NCBI GenBank assembly: GCA_916613615.1
Contig: OU744725.1
Span: 55,555,075-55,619,074, forward strand
Direction: 5' to 3'
From: Steromphala cineraria
Taxonomy: Eukaryota; Mollusca; Gastropoda; Trochida; Trochidae
Length of the DNA stretch: 64,000 bases
Shown here: positions 1-12,300 of the stretch, one piece after another
How positions within the stretch are numbered: the first letter of the stretch is position 1
Layout: the number at the start of each line of letters is the position of its first letter
The notes under the pieces: model-generated
Told to the model about the DNA's origin: nothing
The model's input: only the letters and a program-made list of their open reading frames with translations
The model's database searches: none
Made by a program: the position numbers and the translations under genes

Positions 1-50
1 TTTTACTCAAATCTACAAAACCTACTTTATCTACTGACTCTGGGTATTTT

Positions 51-877
51 GGAGCTTATCTTCATAATTTTACCTAATTTGCATTCTCCTTTTGGAGACC
101 TTCATTCTAATATAATGTTATTGCATAACATTCTTGCTTACGCAATATTTTAATTGTTTTAATTTGTACTTGGTAATAAAAGCTCCTAGATGCCCAGATT
201 TGTGTTTGTGCTTCATTGTGTCTTACAGAGTTTAAGTAAGTAATTGATTTGTTAATTATGTTTTAAACTAGATAGACGCCCTCTGTGCTCTTGTTATCGC
301 ATTTATGTTTCCAAATAGACTGGCGCCTTTCCCCTCTAGTGATTCCAGGCTATGACCCTTATGTCCCATAAACATTCCTTTAATTAGGCCTTTACCATAT
401 GTATTTCATGCCTTAGTTCCACTGTCGCCTTAACCCGTAGAACTGACCCTTGACCCCTCATTCCGCGCCAAATTCTAAATTATATCTTCCAAGTGCCGGG
501 CAGTGATATCAGTTGCAGTCTCGGCCAGCAAGCAACAGCACATGCTTTTTCTCTGCCTTAATGGCCCTCTTGTTTTAAATTCCTCCCACCCTCCCCCTTT
601 TAAATGTATTTGCATATTGATATATTATTCCTTTTCTTTTCTTTCTTTTTCTTCTATTGTTGTGTTAGTTTATTTACTTAGTTGTAGGAAAGGGAGCTTA
701 TCTTCATAATTTTACCTAATTTGCATTCTCCTTTTGGAGACCTTCATTCTAATATAATGTTATTGCATAACATTCTTGCTTACGCAATATTTTAATTGTT
801 TTAATTTGTACTTGGTAATAAAAGCTCCTAGATGCCCAGATTTGTGTTTGTGCTTCATTGTGTCTTACAGAGTTTAA
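51..877. repeat. Direct repeat: 185-bp copies at 51-235 and 693-877
   Basis: The two copies read identical and are offset by 642 bp, so 51-877 is about 1.3 copies of a 642-bp unit. The copies end with an AATAAA-containing segment (TGGTAATAAAAGCTCC) and TCTTACAGAG. The second copy abuts the LINE fragment that follows. It may be an LTR or a duplicated 3' end; no coding content is seen between the copies. Confidence 0.6.
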
Positions 878-1385
878 AAGTCTACTTACACCGGAGAAAT
901 ATTTATTTGAAATAGTGGATTTTAAATTTCGTAAAAGCATTGTTAAATTACGATCGGGACTGTTACGTTTAAAGGTTAATGAGGGTAGATGGCAGAAAAT
1001 TGATAGGTTGTCTAGAATTTGTCCAATTTGTAAGGAAGGAATAGAAGACGAATTTCATTTCATTTCTGTGTGTCCATATTATAATGACTTAAGAAAAATA
1101 TATCTACCAAATATTAGAAATGTAAATTTGTATGCATTTAAACAAATTCTAACTACCAACGATAACTACATGTTGAAAAAATTAAGCCACTATATATGTG
1201 TATTATGCCTATGAAAAACGATGTAAATGGTTAAATGAAATTTCTTGTGATTAATTATTATTTTCATGTTATCTACTTCTCGTAAGTTCTGCGTATTATT
1301 ACTTATTATATTTGTATATGAAATATGTGTTTACATGTACCTGTATTTGGGCACAGGGGCCTATATACTTGAATAAAGTTTATGA
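868..1385 (+). mobile_element. 5'-truncated LINE 3' end (RT C-terminus)
   Basis: The frame after 868 reads FKSLLTPEKY, then a LRSGLLRLKVNEGRW segment and a C-x2-C ... H ... C zinc-knuckle-like tail (CPICKEG, EFHFISVC). It aligns with the C-terminus of the LINE at 48241-49872. A 3' UTR with GAATAAAG follows. Confidence 0.7.
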
Positions 1386-1685
1386 AATCATATTTCCTCG
1401 AAAATCTATCATGAGTTCCTTTGTTTTTGATACATAAAGTTCTAAAACGTTTACACGACACCACTTCCGGAAATCATTAATTTCTTCTGTGTATGAAATT
1501 TCACTGTCAAAAAGTAAACTACTAATAGCTTTGTTATCAGCGAACTTGAACCTAGAACAGTTTGGTTGCGAACTTACACAATCATTAGTATACAAAGTGA
1601 AAAGTATAGGAGACAATACACATCCTTGAGGAGCCCCGGTGTTAATTGACACAGTACTGGAACGAGTTCCTTTGGTGGCGTTCAC
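1380..1685 (-). mobile_element. CR1/Rex-like LINE reverse transcriptase fragment
   Basis: The 101-residue frame contains the RT palm motif GAPQGCVLSPILFTLYTND. The catalytic FADD box is altered to FADN, so it is inactive as read. It is in the same orientation as the endonuclease fragment at 4495-3947 and could be part of the same broken element. Confidence 0.7.
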
Positions 1686-1689
1686 TAAT

Positions 1690-2100
1690 GCCTACATACT
1701 TTGTAACACAAGGGTTTTCAGAAGTAATACAATCCCCATGTTATCTCTCCCACCATCAACACTGCCCGATGCCTCGGTGTCCCCCACTCAACTCTAACCT
1801 CCCCAAACCAACATCTGGAAGCCATCAAGCTACCGGTACTGTCCTTTAGCTGTAATTAAAAATAGCACAAGGGGTACTGCTCACAGACGGGACACCAGAG
1901 GGGTTTCAGTGAACATGCTATACTAAACTTTAGACCCTAAAGCAAAAAACATTAAAGGAGCCTTCTTAGGTCTAGAAAATATTGGCAAGTCTAGATGCCT
2001 CAGCTTTAGCTATGTATAGTTCAGGGCTCTGTTTTATTTCTTTTTAAATAACAAATCAAAATAATAAGATTACCGGTAGTAGAGAACTCTTTTTTTTCAG
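1690..2100. other. No gene recognised
   Basis: This sequence lies between the CR1-like fragment and a foldback element. No domain or splice structure could be supported. Confidence 0.4.
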
Positions 2101-2109
2101 GGACTAAAT

Positions 2110-2373
2110 CACAGGAACCCGATATCGTAAATAAAATGTAGGTAAAACGTGGGTAAGAAAGATCCGTCCCCTATATGTATATAGAGTAAATACGTAAATA
2201 AAATGTAGGTAAAACGTGGGTAAGAAAGATCCGTCCCCTATATGTATATAGAGTAAATACTACTCTATGTACATATAGGGGACGGATCTTTCTCTACTCT
2301 ATATACATATAGGGGACGGATCTTTCGTACCCACGTTTTACCTACATTTTATTTACGATATCGGGTTCCTGTG
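2110..2373. mobile_element. Foldback MITE with 8-bp target duplication (hAT-like size)
   Basis: The termini are inverted repeats starting CACAGGAACCCGATATCG. The element is flanked by a perfect 8-bp direct repeat GACTAAAT at 2102-2109 and 2374-2381. Inside, an approximately 67-bp segment (TAAAATGTAGGTAAAACG ...) is tandemly duplicated. An 8-bp duplication is typical of hAT-type transposition; the family is not identified. Confidence 0.75.
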
Positions 2374-2605
2374 GACTAAATGTTAGTCTATACTAAACAG
2401 ACTTTACAGACCCTTTATTAAATGCCAAAAAATGCATTTATATCTCTAAAAAGTGTCATAAGGATGTTGAATAAGATTGAAAACTTTTATTTCTGCAAAA
2501 GGCATATGCTCTTAAACCAATATCATGAATATCTATTTCATATATACATATTTATTTTGGGGAACTTCCAAAACTATCTGTACAAAAAAATGTATTATAA
2601 TATTA

Positions 2606-2702
2606 CACCCCCCTTCAAAGTATACCCGGGTAGATTCTGGAAGCTGGGTTGTTTCTTGTAGCTTTCAGAATCTGCCTGGGATTACTCTGAAGGGGGGCTA
2701 TA
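2606..2702. repeat. Imperfect inverted repeat
   Basis: The left arm (CCCCCTTCAAAGTA, TAGATTCTGGAAGCT) pairs imperfectly with the right arm (AGCTTTCAGAATCTG, CTCTGAAGGGGG) around a short loop. It lies just past the 3' end of the Gypsy integrase frame and may be LTR-related or a small foldback element. Confidence 0.5.
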
Positions 2703-2722
2703 TTTTCAGACTTTACACCGGG

Positions 2723-3570
2723 TCATAATACGACATATCTAAAAAAAAGTTCAATATATTTTTTTACCTTACTTAGTTTGTTGAATGGCACCCAAGAATT
2801 GTCCTTATTACTATACCCTAACCACTTAACACGGTAGTGCCATGTAGAGTTTTGATATTTTTTCCTGATTATTTTCTCAATTTCATATTGAGAAGTACTG
2901 TCCTTATTGGAGTCTGGAGAGTCAGTCTGGTTGGTCGACTCCACGAACTCTTCTGTGCCTAGGATGGCTGGTTCCACACTGTCTATGTTGACAGGGGGTG
3001 TCGGGTCCTCAGGGCGATCTATGCGCAACAACCCATGTTTCAGACGGTTGATGTGAATCCGGTTGCGCACAAGCAGTCCATCGGATTTCTTCCTGACCTT
3101 CACATGTATTTTAGACAACTTCTCTACAATATAGTAAGGACCCGCCCATGGACGAAGCAATTTTCGTGTTAGTCCGGAAACTAGTATAGGGCGGTAGATG
3201 AAAACCGTATCACCAACTTTGAAGTTTGGGGAATGTTCTTTGTCGGCTGACTTTACTGTCATGGCTTCCTTATGGTCTTGAACATTCTGTATGGCCACTT
3301 TACGTGCAGTTTCTACTCCCTCCACCAGTTCAGTAATGTAAGATTGAGCTGTTTTGGGAATGTCAAGATTTTCACTAATTTCAAGTTCTAGAAAACTCCT
3401 CGGATAGCGGCCGTAGACCAGGAAGAATGGCGAGTACTCAGTACTCTCTAGACATGGGGTGATATTGTAGGAGTACTGAATAAAAGGAATAAATCTGTCC
3501 CACTGGTTATGAGTGTCGTCAACATATTTTGACAACGAGGCTAGGATTGTGGACATCATTCTCTCAACAA
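2723..3570 (-). mobile_element. Ty3/Gypsy chromovirus integrase C-terminus with chromodomain (fragment)
   Basis: The 278-residue frame begins inside the integrase core, with a SKYVDD ... NQWDRFIPF pattern followed by the conserved YN and SPFFLVYGR. It continues through a VGDTVF GPY/IVE-type C-terminal domain and ends in a chromodomain (YEIEKIIRKK, WHYRVKWLGY, SWVP). Protease, RT and RNase H are absent, so it is a dead fragment. Confidence 0.8.
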
Positions 3571-3571
3571 A

Positions 3572-3781
3572 CTACAATGGTTGTGCATAGAATTTATCAA
3601 TTCTCTCTTCCCTTCTTTCAAATATCCAGCGAGCGGGGTTTTGGCGTCCGACCATGCGGCCTTTAACTGCTCCCAAAGTTTCAAATGTACGTAACCAGGT
3701 AGAGCCATCTTCGTGTGGTAACCCTTGGAGGTGTTCGAGTTTAATCTGACTCATGTTTGGATCGTTTAGGATCTCCACCAC
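3572..3781 (-). other. Short open frame beside the Gypsy fragment, unrecognised
   Basis: A 69-residue frame, in the same orientation and ending 2 nt upstream of the Gypsy frame, reads NDPNMSQIKLEHLQGL early on. I recognise no family. It may be unrelated repeat sequence joined by insertion. Confidence 0.3.
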
Positions 3782-3946
3782 GTGTGCAGAATCGTTTTAT
3801 TCATGATCGTTTGGTACATTCACTGACCGCATGGTCAGACGCCATCTTGGTCCTCACCGTCAAGCGAGAGTAACCTCCCTTTGAGGCCTCTCGATACCAT
3901 ACCGCTAAAGAATACAATCAGAATGGGATTATCTCCCTTAGACCAT

Positions 3947-4495
3947 TTATAGCATAACATAATTCCATATTTCACAATATATACAGACACCTCCGCCGAC
4001 AGATTTTCCAGTACTATTAGCGTCCCGATCCAACCGAAGCGGCAGTCCGAAACCAGGCAGTAGGCAGTTATTATCAGTTGAAGAATTCAACCAGGTCTCC
4101 GTGAAACAAAATAGACAACTTCCCTTATATTCAAACATATACTTTACACATGAGTCAAGTTCATTCATTTTGTTTCTTAGGGAACGAACATCAGCAAGAA
4201 AGATTGTTGGAAGCGGTGGTTTGTTGGGTCGACTTCGAATACGTCTCCTGACACCTCCTCTCATACCTCGTTTCCGGACTTCCTTTGTATCCTCAGAATG
4301 ATTAGATTCCGATTTAACACATTCCGGCGGTAAGTCCAAGTTAATGGCATCAATGGCATCAATGGCAGCAAAGTTCCTGAGAGCAGGGAGATCATGACGT
4401 TCATAGCGAGCGAATCGGCCATCTTGGTGGTCACTGTAACGGTTTCCGGGTAGACAGCTGTTTACCGTTAGGCATTGGAACAGTAACATTTCCAC
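3947..4495 (-). mobile_element. CR1-like LINE APE endonuclease fragment
   Basis: The frame has the non-LTR endonuclease signatures ADVRSLRNKMNELD, a catalytic-glutamate FTETWLN, then LRLDRD and GKSVGGGVCIY. The C-terminal part of the endonuclease and the RT are missing at this position. Confidence 0.75.
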
Positions 4496-4975
4496 GAAAA
4501 AACAGCAGGAATATGATTGTCGATGTTCCTTTCATCATCGCTGACACATTTTCACACATTTGAAGAAAGTTGGAAATACAAAAACACAAATTAAAAAGAA
4601 TTTCGTTCAGAGCTCACTTAGACGTGTGTCGCCAACGAGCAGCGCCACCTTAGCCCCTTAATCTAAATTCAGCCTTTCGCTTAAAATTACGCTATTTCCT
4701 GGACATAAACATGCATGACATCATTTCGAACCAAACTCTTCTTATGTAAAAGTACGGGTAGTAAAATGTTAAAAGACTTTTAGTTAGTATTCAGACGAAG
4801 CAACCCCCGAAGCGTACGGTGACTGTATGCATGTCGACTCGTGTCATGAAGTTCGTTTCTATGGCAATGTCTATCAAACCGCAGTGAATCGCCCGTCATA
4901 AAAATCGTGTTCGAACATAGGTTCGACCATAGAAGTAAACCAATGAAATTCGAGGATTTTGAAATGTCATGGTAG

Positions 4976-5162
4976 AATTTTGTTTGAACAACATTAATTC
5001 ATTTTATGTAAGAAAAATGAATCGCATGGCTGAACGTTACATCATGTTTTTAATTAATTACTGCTTCATTTGGTTTAAATAAAGTGTCTTTCAATTGGAA
5101 CCATTAATTTTTATTTTCCTGACATCACCTTATATCCCTCTTCTAATCATGCTACTTCCCCT
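4976..5162. mobile_element. Truncated piggyBac-type MITE
   Basis: This stretch matches the right half of the TTAA-flanked MITE family (TTCAATTGGAACCATTAATT ... CTGACATCACC), ending in a degenerate terminus and TTAA at 5163-5166. The left half is missing. Confidence 0.6.
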
Positions 5163-5169
5163 TTAATGT

Positions 5170-5550
5170 CATTTTGTATTTTATACATACTATTTGAGAC
5201 TTGTTCAGGCTGCTCATACATTATATTCTCTGAGCTTTCAATAAAGGATTTTTATTATACTTTAGAGTAACTTTAAATTCCAAATTCTCTAGTAATTTGA
5301 AATAATCTATGAAACCTGCTTGTTTAGTTTGTCAGTTCTTTAATAACTTTCTTTACGCAGCGATATAGAAAATACTCAATAAACGCTAATGTATCTTATG
5401 AATATAGGGAAAAAGAATGACATTACATTTGTTTGAAACGTACAACTTTTACATTAATTCACCTGTGTTCTGTTATTGAATATGAAATGTTTACATCAAG
5501 CCAAGCCCCTCGACCCACACACATAAACTAGTAAGCGAGATATGAACACA
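5170..5550. other. No gene recognised
   Basis: AT-rich sequence without a supported exon, repeat family or RNA gene. Confidence 0.4.
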
Positions 5551-5557
5551 ATTGTAC

Positions 5558-6091
5558 TATATAAGATAAGATAAGATAAGATAAGATAAGATAAGATAAG
5601 ATAACACTTTATTACCCAAAAGGGAATTCTTCTTGAATCAAATAGAGCTCATGGCATGAAATACATATGGACATTTATATAATAAGTTAAATATTAATAA
5701 AAAGTCTATTTACATAAAATACACACACACACACATTCACATAAATACACGTAATTTGAGGCCTTCGGGAATATAATAAGGAGCACAGTCAATGTTAATC
5801 TGAAATTTTGTTGAGAAGTGAAATACTTGAAGGTACGAATGACTTCTTAGTTCTGTTAGATCTGTGGAAAGGCATATTAAACCGTTTACCGGATGGCAAA
5901 AGGGAATATTCTGAGTGCAGGACATGTGATGGATCTGAAATAATCTTTCGAGCGTGTGATAATACTTTGTCGTCATTTATGGACGCCGGGTGATCTAAAA
6001 TGGTATCAGCAATTTTTGAACTTATATTTACAATTACTATATATGTACCAATTAGAGCATAACCGGCAATTTCTGTCGACACCCGTATCAC
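5558..6091 (-). mobile_element. CR1-like LINE 3' end with (TTATC)n tail
   Basis: On the minus strand a frame of about 98 residues contains the RT C-terminal signature of CR1-like elements (DPSHVLHSEYSLLPSGKR, then KKSFVPSSISLLN). A 3' UTR follows and the element ends in about nine copies of a TTATC-type pentamer (plus strand ATAAG) at 5561-5603, the usual microsatellite-like 3' end. Confidence 0.75.
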
Positions 6092-6204
6092 CCGTAACTC
6101 TTAACTTCAATCAGTATAAGCCATTTTCCGACAGCAGCGAGATCTCGCGCGACGCCTTAGCAACCGATAATAGGTCACGTGACCTAGGTCAAGCTTTCCC
6201 ATAG

Positions 6205-8560
6205 CGACATGCCGATCGTAGCTTGCAGAGACTATCTCGCATCTCTTTCCGTCCCAGCAATGAATATTTTTTAAAACTTAAAACGAAGTATAGGCTTTAG
6301 ATATTGAAATGAAGTAATATGTGTTTGTCACGGTGATTGTTTGACCTGAAATTGTTATTTGAACATGACAATGAAGAGAAAGAAACCTTAGGTGCGGTCA
6401 ATTAACCGAATTATTTCCGATCAATATTTTGACTTCTTTGGATTTTTATTCTACCGTGGAGACTAGAATACGATTAAGACTAGAAGACTTTTCAAAGATT
6501 TCTTCACAGAAAAACTTGCAATCGTATAGGATTTAATATATTCTACATAAAATGTACAGACCCGTGCCAGTTACAGGCCTATTCGGACAGTGACTTTTTC
6601 CATAAAAAATGATTTTTATGAAAAAGGTTCTTGTTGTATTATAATCAAACTTAGAAGTTTAAATTGAAATCATCTCAGCTTGAAGTACATAATTTAAATT
6701 TTATCATTCGATTATTAGGCTACTTATGTAACGTCACCAGATTTACCGATTTATGTAGGCCTACAAAATTAAGACACCTGTCCCATAGTTCGCCATTATA
6801 AATTTGTTCACATTTATGTACATAATTTGATAAAATTACGGTCGTTCCTTAGATAATCGACTGAAAATAAAACAGAAATTATGAGGTTTTTGCTGAGATG
6901 TTTTGTTACAAATGTTCAAAATAATGCTGTAAATTGACATGGTGAAAGCTGACATTGTATTATATCAGGTTCTCGATTAAAAAAGGCATGTCACGGACCT
7001 ACTTTTTGTTTTGCATTATTTCGCTGTTTAACATTAGGCCTGCTTTTTTGTATTAAACAAGTTACCCTTTAGTCAATAAAACGTGTCACTCTTCACTCTT
7101 CAGTGATATCTTACACCTGAAACAAATAGAATTAATAACATCTAGGTTTCTGGACTTAACAAATAGTAGGCTATTCTAGTAAAATTTGTTTGACATATAC
7201 TGCACTTTTTGGCAGTCAACCTTTGTGTAAGGGCAGTAAATAATTAAAAATGATATGTAACATTTAAATTTAAACCCTGCATCTCCAATGTTATTTTTAT
7301 CAATATATATACAACTGAAAAACACCCCTTGAGTTGATGTAGCCACATATAGGCCTACCCCAAACATTTCTAATGCGTTTATCTTAATAAACCAGAGTAA
7401 ATCCCTAAGCTGCACATGAGCCATTACATATAACCCCTTTTTATTTAATTTAAGAGATATAAAGACAAAAATCACCATGACAATGACCATGTCTTTATAG
7501 TTGATCGTTGACAAATTCGTTGATATTTCATGAAAACATTTTGATAAATAATTCGCTATATGGTTAGCGGTCCCATTATCGTAGTAACCCCATTATCGTG
7601 GTAAACTCATTTAAGTTTCAAATTCTTACAATGAATATTTATATATACATAAAAAAATGAATACAATAAATAATGAGGCATCTTACAAACATTGTTTTCA
7701 CATGTTCAGTTATCTTAAATGTTAATTATTTTTTCATTTTGAAATATATTACTGCATGTTCAATTAATTTAAAAAACGCGTTCCTGTCCAAAATAGTGTC
7801 CGATTTTTTTTATAATTTTGAGTATAAATAATTGGAAAGATAACAACGAGAAGTGTATGAGAGGAAAATGTATTGATGGTTTCGCAGGTGTTGAATGGAG
7901 AATTACATTTTCTTCGAAATAAGACACAAACCCTAACCGTTTAAAAGGCATGAGTATTCATGTCAAAACTGTATTTCGGTATGGAAAGGCTTAACAACTT
8001 ATTCAAACGATAAAACGGGTTTTGATTCAACATGTACAATATACTTCGAACCTTCCTACCACTACAAGCGCAATCATGCGTATCAATAGAGTTACCGTCA
8101 AAACACCGTTCACTACCATTGTCAATATTTGAAATCCATGAATGCTTGAATGTATATGTGACAACATAATGACCATTCTGATATAGAGGTATGTACGTTA
8201 TATCATGGCTAAAATGATAAAGGCCAAACATGCCAACGACATATTTGTTGTTGGTTTTGTAGTCGAGCGGCGGATATAGTACTACTCTTTATAAGTAACA
8301 GGACGAATGTATGTCGATTTGATTTCAGTTGGTATGTATGTTTTTCATTTTGTTTAGTATATTGTAGCGGGGAACTATAATGGGGTCTATAATGATCACG
8401 TCCAAATATCTACAACATCATGTTGATTTTTTGTTGAGATTTGGATTATATTGTATGACAATTTTAATGAAAATTTGAATATAAAGTACGACTCTGTGTA
8501 ATGATGTAATGGTCATTGCAACATGTCGATAGTGATTCATAACCATTGTACTGTATATCC
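6205..8560. other. No gene recognised
   Basis: Open frames here are short and carry no recognisable domain. One minus-strand frame at 8231-7941 has some coding-like composition but no supported splice sites or homologous pattern. Confidence 0.4.
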
Positions 8561-8565
8561 GTCAG

Positions 8566-8643
8566 CTATATAAATACGTACAGGTGGGCGAATTCGTATG
8601 TATATACAGGTGTGTAAGCGTTCAGTTGTCGTGGGTGGACTAG
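8566..8643 (+). promoter_or_regulatory. Candidate CLP1 promoter and first noncoding exon
   Basis: A TATA-like element (TATATAAATA) starts at 8567. About 30 nt downstream begins a plausible leader that ends with a donor-like ACTAG/GTAGGT at 8643. It would splice to one of the acceptors just before the CLP1 start. Position and motifs only; no experimental support. Confidence 0.3.
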
Positions 8644-9135
8644 GTAGGTATAGTTAGTAGGTCCGATGTTAATCGATTGACTGTAGGTCTAAATGTAAAC
8701 ACTTTATACCATGAGAGTAATGACCTAATATAGAGAAAGAGGTTGACGGATTTTGCAACTTGCATTCTTCTTGTAATTCTTGTTGTTTTATCAAAATACG
8801 AGCGGTAAAGTTGTAGAAGTTAAAGATGACATTCGGATTTGTCTTGTATCCACTTCGTCACGAGGAAACTTTTCTGAAAATAAACTAAATGAAAGTTGTT
8901 TTATTTGCGTATAAGAAAGTACATGAACAATATTTTCGCGGTTTAAATCATAAGAAAATTAAACGGAATCACAAAAGAATAGAGCAGAGTTTTATGTCTT
9001 GAATTTCACATTTATAAGTGAAACAGGGAGCAATTTAAACCGTTATTTACTATATCTTAAACTGTACATATTAAAAGCCTAAACCTGTATGATGTACACA
9101 AAGATGACCGTCCTTGTTTTGTCAAAAACAATTAC

Positions 9136-9380
9136 CAAGCACGTACTATATTAAACCATGTTTTTGCCTACAGGGGGTGACGAGACAATGTAACCAAGCA
9201 CGTACTATAAAACCATGTTTTTGCCTACAGGGGGTGACGAGACAATGTAACCAAGCACGTACTATAAGACCATGTTTTTGCCTACAGGGGGTGACGAGAC
9301 AATACAACCAAGCACGTACTATAAATCCTTGTTTGTTCCTGCAGTGGGTGACGATACAATTACCAAGCACGTACTACGAG
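9136..9380 (+). repeat. 57-bp minisatellite abutting the CLP1 start codon
   Basis: There are about four units of 57 bp, each with CAAGCACGTACTATA, a polypyrimidine stretch and TTTTTGCCTACAG/GGGGTGACG, a good 3' splice-site consensus. Acceptor AGs fall at 9173, 9230, 9287 and 9344. Units 1 and 2 also contain ATGTAA, a start codon directly followed by a stop. Because 57 is divisible by 3, a frame from 9114 stays open through the array into CLP1. Confidence 0.8.
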
Positions 9381-9383
9381 AGG

Positions 9384-12300
9384 ATGGCTACTGAAAACCT
9401 CCGCTCCAGTAAGTATATTTATAAGATAGTGTTTCAGACTGATAACTACCGCGAACAAGCTTGACCAGTCCAAAATCTCATCCTCAAATAACATGCATGT
9501 GTTGTAGTCATAAATTGTAGAAATCACATAGAACACTGTCTGTTCCTTGCATGTCTTTAATCATAAGGCTACAGGGGACTATTTCGAAGTGAAGCGAGAG
9601 AAATGAAGTCGCCTGATTTACAGGATGATCTTTAATAGATTCAAACAACACTTTATATTGCTAACACTTCTTCAAGCTTCATAATTAATTTGCGAATTCT
9701 TCCTTCAATTTGTTTTCAAATTAATGAGGGGGACGTTTCTGACCCTCTGTTGTGAGCTTCATCTTACAAGTCATTTACTTCTCTTTTGAGGATCTTTTGA
9801 TGTATAGAGATTATTACCCGAGGAAGTGTGTCATATGACTTTTACGAAACGAGTGTGAATTTTTGTATTACCGATTCTATTCCATTTTACCATCTTTTAC
9901 TATCAATTATGCAAGAAACGAGCCGCTTCCCTTGCGACGGCTAACTACAGTGACGTCACGAACAATTGTGTTATGACGTCACAGGCGAAATAATACGGGA
10001 ACTCGCGCTACAACAATAGTTGCTAGGCAAAAGTGATATTTGCACTAGTGCTCATATATGTCACTACTTATTTTCAACCTTATAGGTAATAAATTATCAT
10101 TGATGTTCTTATGTAATTTTCATGTTAAAATATGTCGCGAGTTAATTATACTTTCACTTCTTCTTTCAGGCACCTTTATACGACACTTTGGTGAGTAAGC
10201 AAAAAACATCTTAGTAGTATGTTAGATAAAGTATTTTCTAATTGTTATATACTATTGTTTACGGCTTTGTCTTATTTTTGTATCACTAAAACCACTATAT
10301 CTATCATTACATAGAGCATTTTCTACCACTGTAACCTTTAGGAATGAAAAAATAAACCTTTATGCACTTAGAATTGCATTCTCTCCCCACAGAGGCAGAT
10401 CAAGTCAAGAAATGTTGATACAGCTCTGTTTTATTACGCCAAAATCCGTGGGTTCCGGCAGTTTCCCCTAGCGGACACAATTTGCACCAACATCCATTTG
10501 AATTTCTGAAGCAAATGACAACGCTTCTCGCATGGAAAGGGGGGTTGATATCACAATGATTTTGCCATCATTTAGTAGCCAAAATGATGATTTAAGATCA
10601 GCGTCGCTGATTGCACAACTAACTTTGATTGCCTCCAATCAGGCGTCTCCCATTCTATCCCACAAAGTCGGCGTAATAGAACAGAGGCTGTATCAACAGT
10701 TCTTGACTTGATCTGCCTCTGTGGGGAGAGAATGTTAGAATTATCATTTAACCAGGGAAATGTTCTTATATTTCCCGTGACAAATGAAAGAAGAAATGAC
10801 ACTTGTTTTGCAGTCTTTAGATAAAACAAAATATATATTTAGTATACTTGATGTCATCCTCGGTTATCCAGTGTCGAATGTATAGATCCTCTACCTTATA
10901 ATACCTATGGGACTATATCATATCTTTAACATGTGAACTGAAATTACGAGCCTTCGGCTTTGTTGTGAAGCAAAAGTAATCTAAAGAAAGCTTTTAACAT
11001 GAGATTTTAAAAAAAGTGTCTTTGTATCTCTGTATTTCAAACATCCATTTTGGCGATTCATTTATACTTGAATTTGACATTGTCACTTGGTAGAACAAGA
11101 AATTGTGCGCAAAAAGCTGGAATTGCAAGCCATATGTTCCCAATGAGACCAATTCCTGTTATAGGTCTTAAGAGAGGTTTTGATGTCCAATCGACGTAGC
11201 AATTGTATTGACTTACCAAAATCAAGGGCGGATAATTTCAATATAGATTTTCATGATGAAAAGTTAGAGGGGTATAATAACGCAATTCATTTGAAAATTC
11301 AGTCCTGGTTAATCGAGGATGCAATGATTTGCCTGTACAGGCCACGAGGACACCTCTGTTCTGTTGGTTGCCGGAGTAGACAGGGATGGAGGAAGATCTA
11401 AAGTGTTTGAAGGGGACGTGGCCCTCATGACCAGAGTCCTTACTAGCAAGAGGGTGGGCGTAAGGTAGGACGTGTTCAAACATCCCTTTTGGCGATTCAG
11501 TTATACTTGAATTTGACATTGCAGCTATTGTCACTTGGTAAAACAAGAAAATATGCTCTCATGAGTCCTTACTAGCAAGAGGGTCGGCGTAAGGTAAGGA
11601 CGTGTTCGAAAAACTAAAACTTGCTTAATAGTTGATACCAAAAAGTGTTTACAATAATGTAAAAATTTCAAAATGAAGATTCTCGCCAGAAAATTATTCT
11701 TATGAGCTTACTTCACTTATTTCGCAAAATATATCTATATTACAGTTGGTACTGGACCAACATAAAATTTCTTGCAACATAACCTTTTTCTTTCGCTCCG
11801 CCCATGATTATTCGCTGTTTAAGCCAATACATGGGCTCTGGTCCAAAACTGGAAAATCTGTACACATATCAGATAGTTATTAGATGTTTTGCTGTTTTCG
11901 TCTCTATTGAAACATCTGTTTGATTTTTTTTCAGGAAGGAGAATCTAGTGACAGTACTACCTGACCCAACAGGAAGTGATACGATGAAGAGACTTCACGC
12001 TGGCATCGACCAGGTCGCAGAGAAACTGAGGACATCCAAGAACGGCCATTTCATATTCTATTACTCGGGGCACTTCACAGAGCGATCAAGCTTTTTTCTT
12101 GGAAAGAGAATGTTTTACAAAGAGTACAACCTAGCTCGAGATCTTAAGCGAGTTCCGGCAAACTTTATGCTAATCATCTTCGACATGTGCTTTAGTGGGT
12201 CAGCAGACTTCATGGTGAGGGACGGAGTGATGCATGGATCTGACTCTGTGGATGGAGCCTTAAGAAGTTCTTCGTCAAGATCTGGAGGTATTCCTGCAGG

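Noticed and set aside
7941..8231. 96-residue minus frame with coding-like composition
   Set aside because: No domain pattern, no flanking splice sites and no paralog in the window.
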